Below, one piece after another: positions 8,045-8,720 of a stretch of DNA of 8,720 nucleotides. The notes under the pieces are model-generated. The model saw only the letters and a program-made list of their open reading frames with translations, did not search any database and was not told the DNA's origin. Origin of the DNA: Marinospirillum sp. (GTDB lineage: Bacteria; Pseudomonadota; Gammaproteobacteria; Pseudomonadales; Halomonadaceae). The DNA lies in the NCBI RefSeq assembly GCF_014859565.1, contig NZ_JACUUA010000140.1:1-8720 (forward strand). Direction: 5' to 3'. A program made the position numbers and the translations under genes. The number at the start of each line of letters is the position of its first letter. Within the stretch, counting starts at the first letter, position 1.

Positions 8045-8068
8045 GAGTCAAATGACTCTGATTAGAGT
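8045..8068. promoter_or_regulatory. Candidate operator: overlapping GAGTCA and AGAGT inverted repeats
   Basis: GAGTCA-AA-TGACTC (8045-8058) is a perfect inverted repeat with a 2-bp centre. Its right arm overlaps a second one, ACTCT-GATT-AGAGT (8055-8068). The cluster covers the predicted start site and -10 box of the AlpA-integrase promoter, so a bound protein would repress that operon. Likely binders are the divergent HTH regulator or the AlpA-like protein. Another AGAGT copy is at 8095-8099, next to the -35 box. Confidence 0.5.
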
Positions 8069-8095
8069 TATATCAATCATAAGAGCATCCGTCAA
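8067..8095 (-). promoter_or_regulatory. Sigma-70 promoter of the AlpA-integrase operon
   Basis: On the minus strand TTGACG (8095-8090) and TATAAC (8072-8067) are separated by exactly 17 bp, five of six matches to consensus in each box. Transcription would begin near 8060, giving a leader of about 43 nt with a strong AAGGAG site before ATG 8017. Confidence 0.75.
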
Positions 8096-8103
8096 GAGTA
8101 AAT

Positions 8104-8132
8104 TTGTTCATGTGTGAGGCATTTGATAGACT
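8104..8132 (+). promoter_or_regulatory. Weak candidate promoter of the divergent HTH gene
   Basis: TTGTTC (8104-8109) and TAGACT (8127-8132) are 17 bp apart. A start near 8139 would leave a short leader holding the AAAAAGG site before ATG 8154. The hexamers match consensus only partly, so this is a position-based guess. Confidence 0.3.
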
Positions 8133-8153
8133 TGTGATACAAAAAGGTCAGCA

Positions 8154-8405
8154 ATGAGGTGGTCGGTGATCAGGATAATGTTCAAGCAATTGCTTGATGA
8201 GAAGAGTTTTAAAGAGGGAAGGCGTATAACGGTGGGTGAAGTGTGTGATCGTACAGGGATCAGTCGAGCTACTTTGACTCGAATCTCAAATACTCCAGGC
8301 TACAACACCAATACAGATACGCTTGATCTGCTGTGTGACTATTTCAAATGCAGTCCTGGCGACTTGCTGCAGCATCACCCAGCGGAAGTGAGTGAACAGA
8401 AATAA
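8154..8405 (+). CDS. Small Cro/C1-type (HTH_26-like) transcriptional regulator
   Basis: An 83-aa single-domain regulator. Residues about 23-65 hold a helix-turn-helix (VGEVCDRTGISRATLTRIS, then the TLDLLCDYFKCSPGDLL helices) typical of short Cro/YozG-like repressors. The remaining C-terminus is short and polar, so it probably binds DNA as a dimer without a sensor domain. The start at 8154 is supported by AAGG 7 nt upstream; an in-frame ATG at 8178 has AGGA too close to use. It is transcribed divergently from the AlpA-integrase operon across a 136-bp gap with palindromic sites, so it most likely controls island mobility, perhaps also its own promoter. No link to the cargo operon is visible apart from possible binding in that control region. 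Confidence 0.85.
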   Translation: MRWSVIRIMFKQLLDEKSFKEGRRITVGEVCDRTGISRATLTRISNTPGYNTNTDTLDLLCDYFKCSPGDLLQHHPAEVSEQK

Positions 8406-8492
8406 CAGGTTTAGGTTAGTGATTGCAGTTTGTGGGTAGGGGTCATTTTTCCAGCCTGGTTCAGATGTTGGATCTCTGTGAAAAACCAGGTC

Positions 8493-8525
8493 GGTCTCAG
8501 AATGGTCTCAATTTGGTCTCAAATG
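8493..8525 (+). repeat. Three tandem GGTCTCA repeats, 11-bp period
   Basis: GGTCTCA occurs at 8493-8499, 8504-8510 and 8515-8521, each followed by an AT-rich 4-mer. The spacing is close to one helical turn, so three bound proteins would sit on the same face of the DNA. This suggests cooperative binding by the integrase arm domain or the AlpA-like protein. The pattern is directly visible; the binder is inferred. Confidence 0.75.
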
Positions 8526-8618
8526 AAATTTGCCTGATTTTCAGCTGATCGAAAACACGGGCGATGAAGCAGTTTTTCATCAGGAAGGTATTTTTGAAGG
8601 TAGTCTGTAAGCCTTGAT

Positions 8619-8635
8619 TTGTCAGGGTTTGACAA
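8619..8635. repeat. Inverted repeat TTGTCA-GGGTT-TGACAA
   Basis: Perfect 6-bp arms around a 5-bp centre, 44 bp from the tRNA 3' end. It lacks a following T-run on either strand, so it is more likely a protein-binding site of the att region than a terminator. Confidence 0.4.
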
Positions 8636-8678
8636 GATTGCAGGGTGGCTTGGTTCAGAGAAAATCATCGAAAAGCAA

Positions 8679-8720
8679 TGGCGCGCTCGGCGGGATTCGA
8701 ACCCACGACCCCTGCCTTCG
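8679..8720 (-). tRNA. tRNA-Arg (anticodon NCG), 3' part, and presumed attachment site
   Basis: The reverse complement gives the 3' 42 nt of a tRNA: last two anticodon bases CG, A37-A38, anticodon stem GGCAG, variable loop GGGTC, T-arm GTGGG-TTCGAAT-CCCGC with perfect pairing, acceptor strand CGAGCGC, discriminator G and encoded CCA ending at 8679. An anticodon ending in CG reads CGN codons, hence arginine; the wobble base is outside the window. The 3' end faces the integrase, so the gene is likely the integration target and the island restores its 3' end. The other half of the gene lies to the right. Confidence 0.9.

Larger units (their letters stand above)
8406..8678. other. Non-coding attachment-region DNA between regulator and tRNA
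   Basis: This 273-bp stretch has no plausible gene. It holds three GGTCTCA repeats at 11-bp spacing (8493-8521), a CCTGGTT/AACCAGG inverted repeat (8455-8461 and 8484-8490), a GAAGGTA direct repeat 12 bp apart (8584-8590 and 8596-8602) and a TTGTCA/TGACAA inverted repeat (8619-8635). Such density next to an integrase and a tRNA fits an att arm carrying recombinase, excisionase and bending-protein sites. No terminator for the HTH gene or the tRNA was recognised. Confidence 0.6.
1..8681. mobile_element. Part of a tRNA-Arg-integrated genomic island carrying a defence operon
   Basis: A tyrosine integrase, an AlpA-like putative excisionase and a small HTH regulator lie within 900 bp of the 3' end of a tRNA-Arg gene, the usual arrangement of integrative islands that use a tRNA 3' end as attachment site. 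The cargo is a defence-type operon that runs off the left edge. No second copy of the tRNA 3' segment was found in the window, so the distal att site must lie further left. The right boundary is placed at the tRNA 3' end. The exact crossover point could be inside the tRNA sequence. Confidence 0.75.

Noticed and set aside
8493..8521. GGTCTC sites as a cloning scar (BsaI recognition sequence)
   Set aside because: Three same-orientation sites at 11-bp spacing in natural att-type DNA, with no vector sequence or assembly-type overhang pattern around them.
8619..8635. Intrinsic terminator after the tRNA or the HTH gene
   Set aside because: The stem is only 6 bp, AT-containing, and not followed by a T-run on either strand.
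1..8720. CRISPR array
   Set aside because: No regularly spaced repeats of 25-40 bp with unique spacers; the only regular repeat is the 7-bp GGTCTCA set.

Overview
The window looks like the integrase-bearing end of a genomic island in a gammaproteobacterium, inserted at a tRNA-Arg gene. The lineage is inferred from the tRNA with an encoded CCA, the strong Shine-Dalgarno sites, moderate GC and the types of gene family; no species can be named from this sequence. The right edge is the 3' part of a tRNA-Arg gene on the minus strand (8720 to 8679). The left edge is cut inside a DNA methylase gene, so the far end of the island is outside the window.

Layout from right to left. (a) 8679-8720: tRNA-Arg 3' part, the presumed attachment site. 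(b) 8406-8678: non-coding, with three GGTCTCA repeats exactly 11 bp apart and smaller repeats, most likely recombinase or excisionase binding sites. (c) 8154-8405 (+): a small Cro/C1-type helix-turn-helix regulator, divergent from (d) a minus-strand mobility operon: an AlpA/excisionase-like protein (8017-7802), a tyrosine integrase (7789-6551) and an 89-aa protein of unknown function that overlaps the integrase by 8 bp (6558-6289). A well-formed sigma-70 promoter and a cluster of GAGTCA/AGAGT half-sites sit in the divergent gap. (e) 5963-6288: an AT-rich control region with several palindromes. (f) A minus-strand cargo operon with almost no spacing: a 1183-aa SNF2-type helicase with a C-terminal DUF3883 domain (5962-2411), a 513-aa ABC-like ATPase resembling Septu PtuA (2411-870), a 197-aa HNH protein resembling PtuB/TIGR02646 (867-274), and the start of a DUF1156 adenine-specific DNA methylase (272 to beyond position 1).

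The cargo reads as an anti-phage defence operon. A methylase and a helicase with a possible nuclease domain are families that recur in modification-based defence systems. Between them sits a complete ATPase plus HNH nuclease pair of the Septu type, joined by 1-bp overlap, 2-bp gap and 1-bp gap junctions. This nesting is the most interesting feature: the four proteins are probably made together, and the pair may act as an effector of the larger system rather than as an independent Septu unit. That is inference. No reverse transcriptase, PglZ, BrxC, DrmA, DrmB or DrmC is visible, so the window cannot be assigned to retron, BREX or DISARM.
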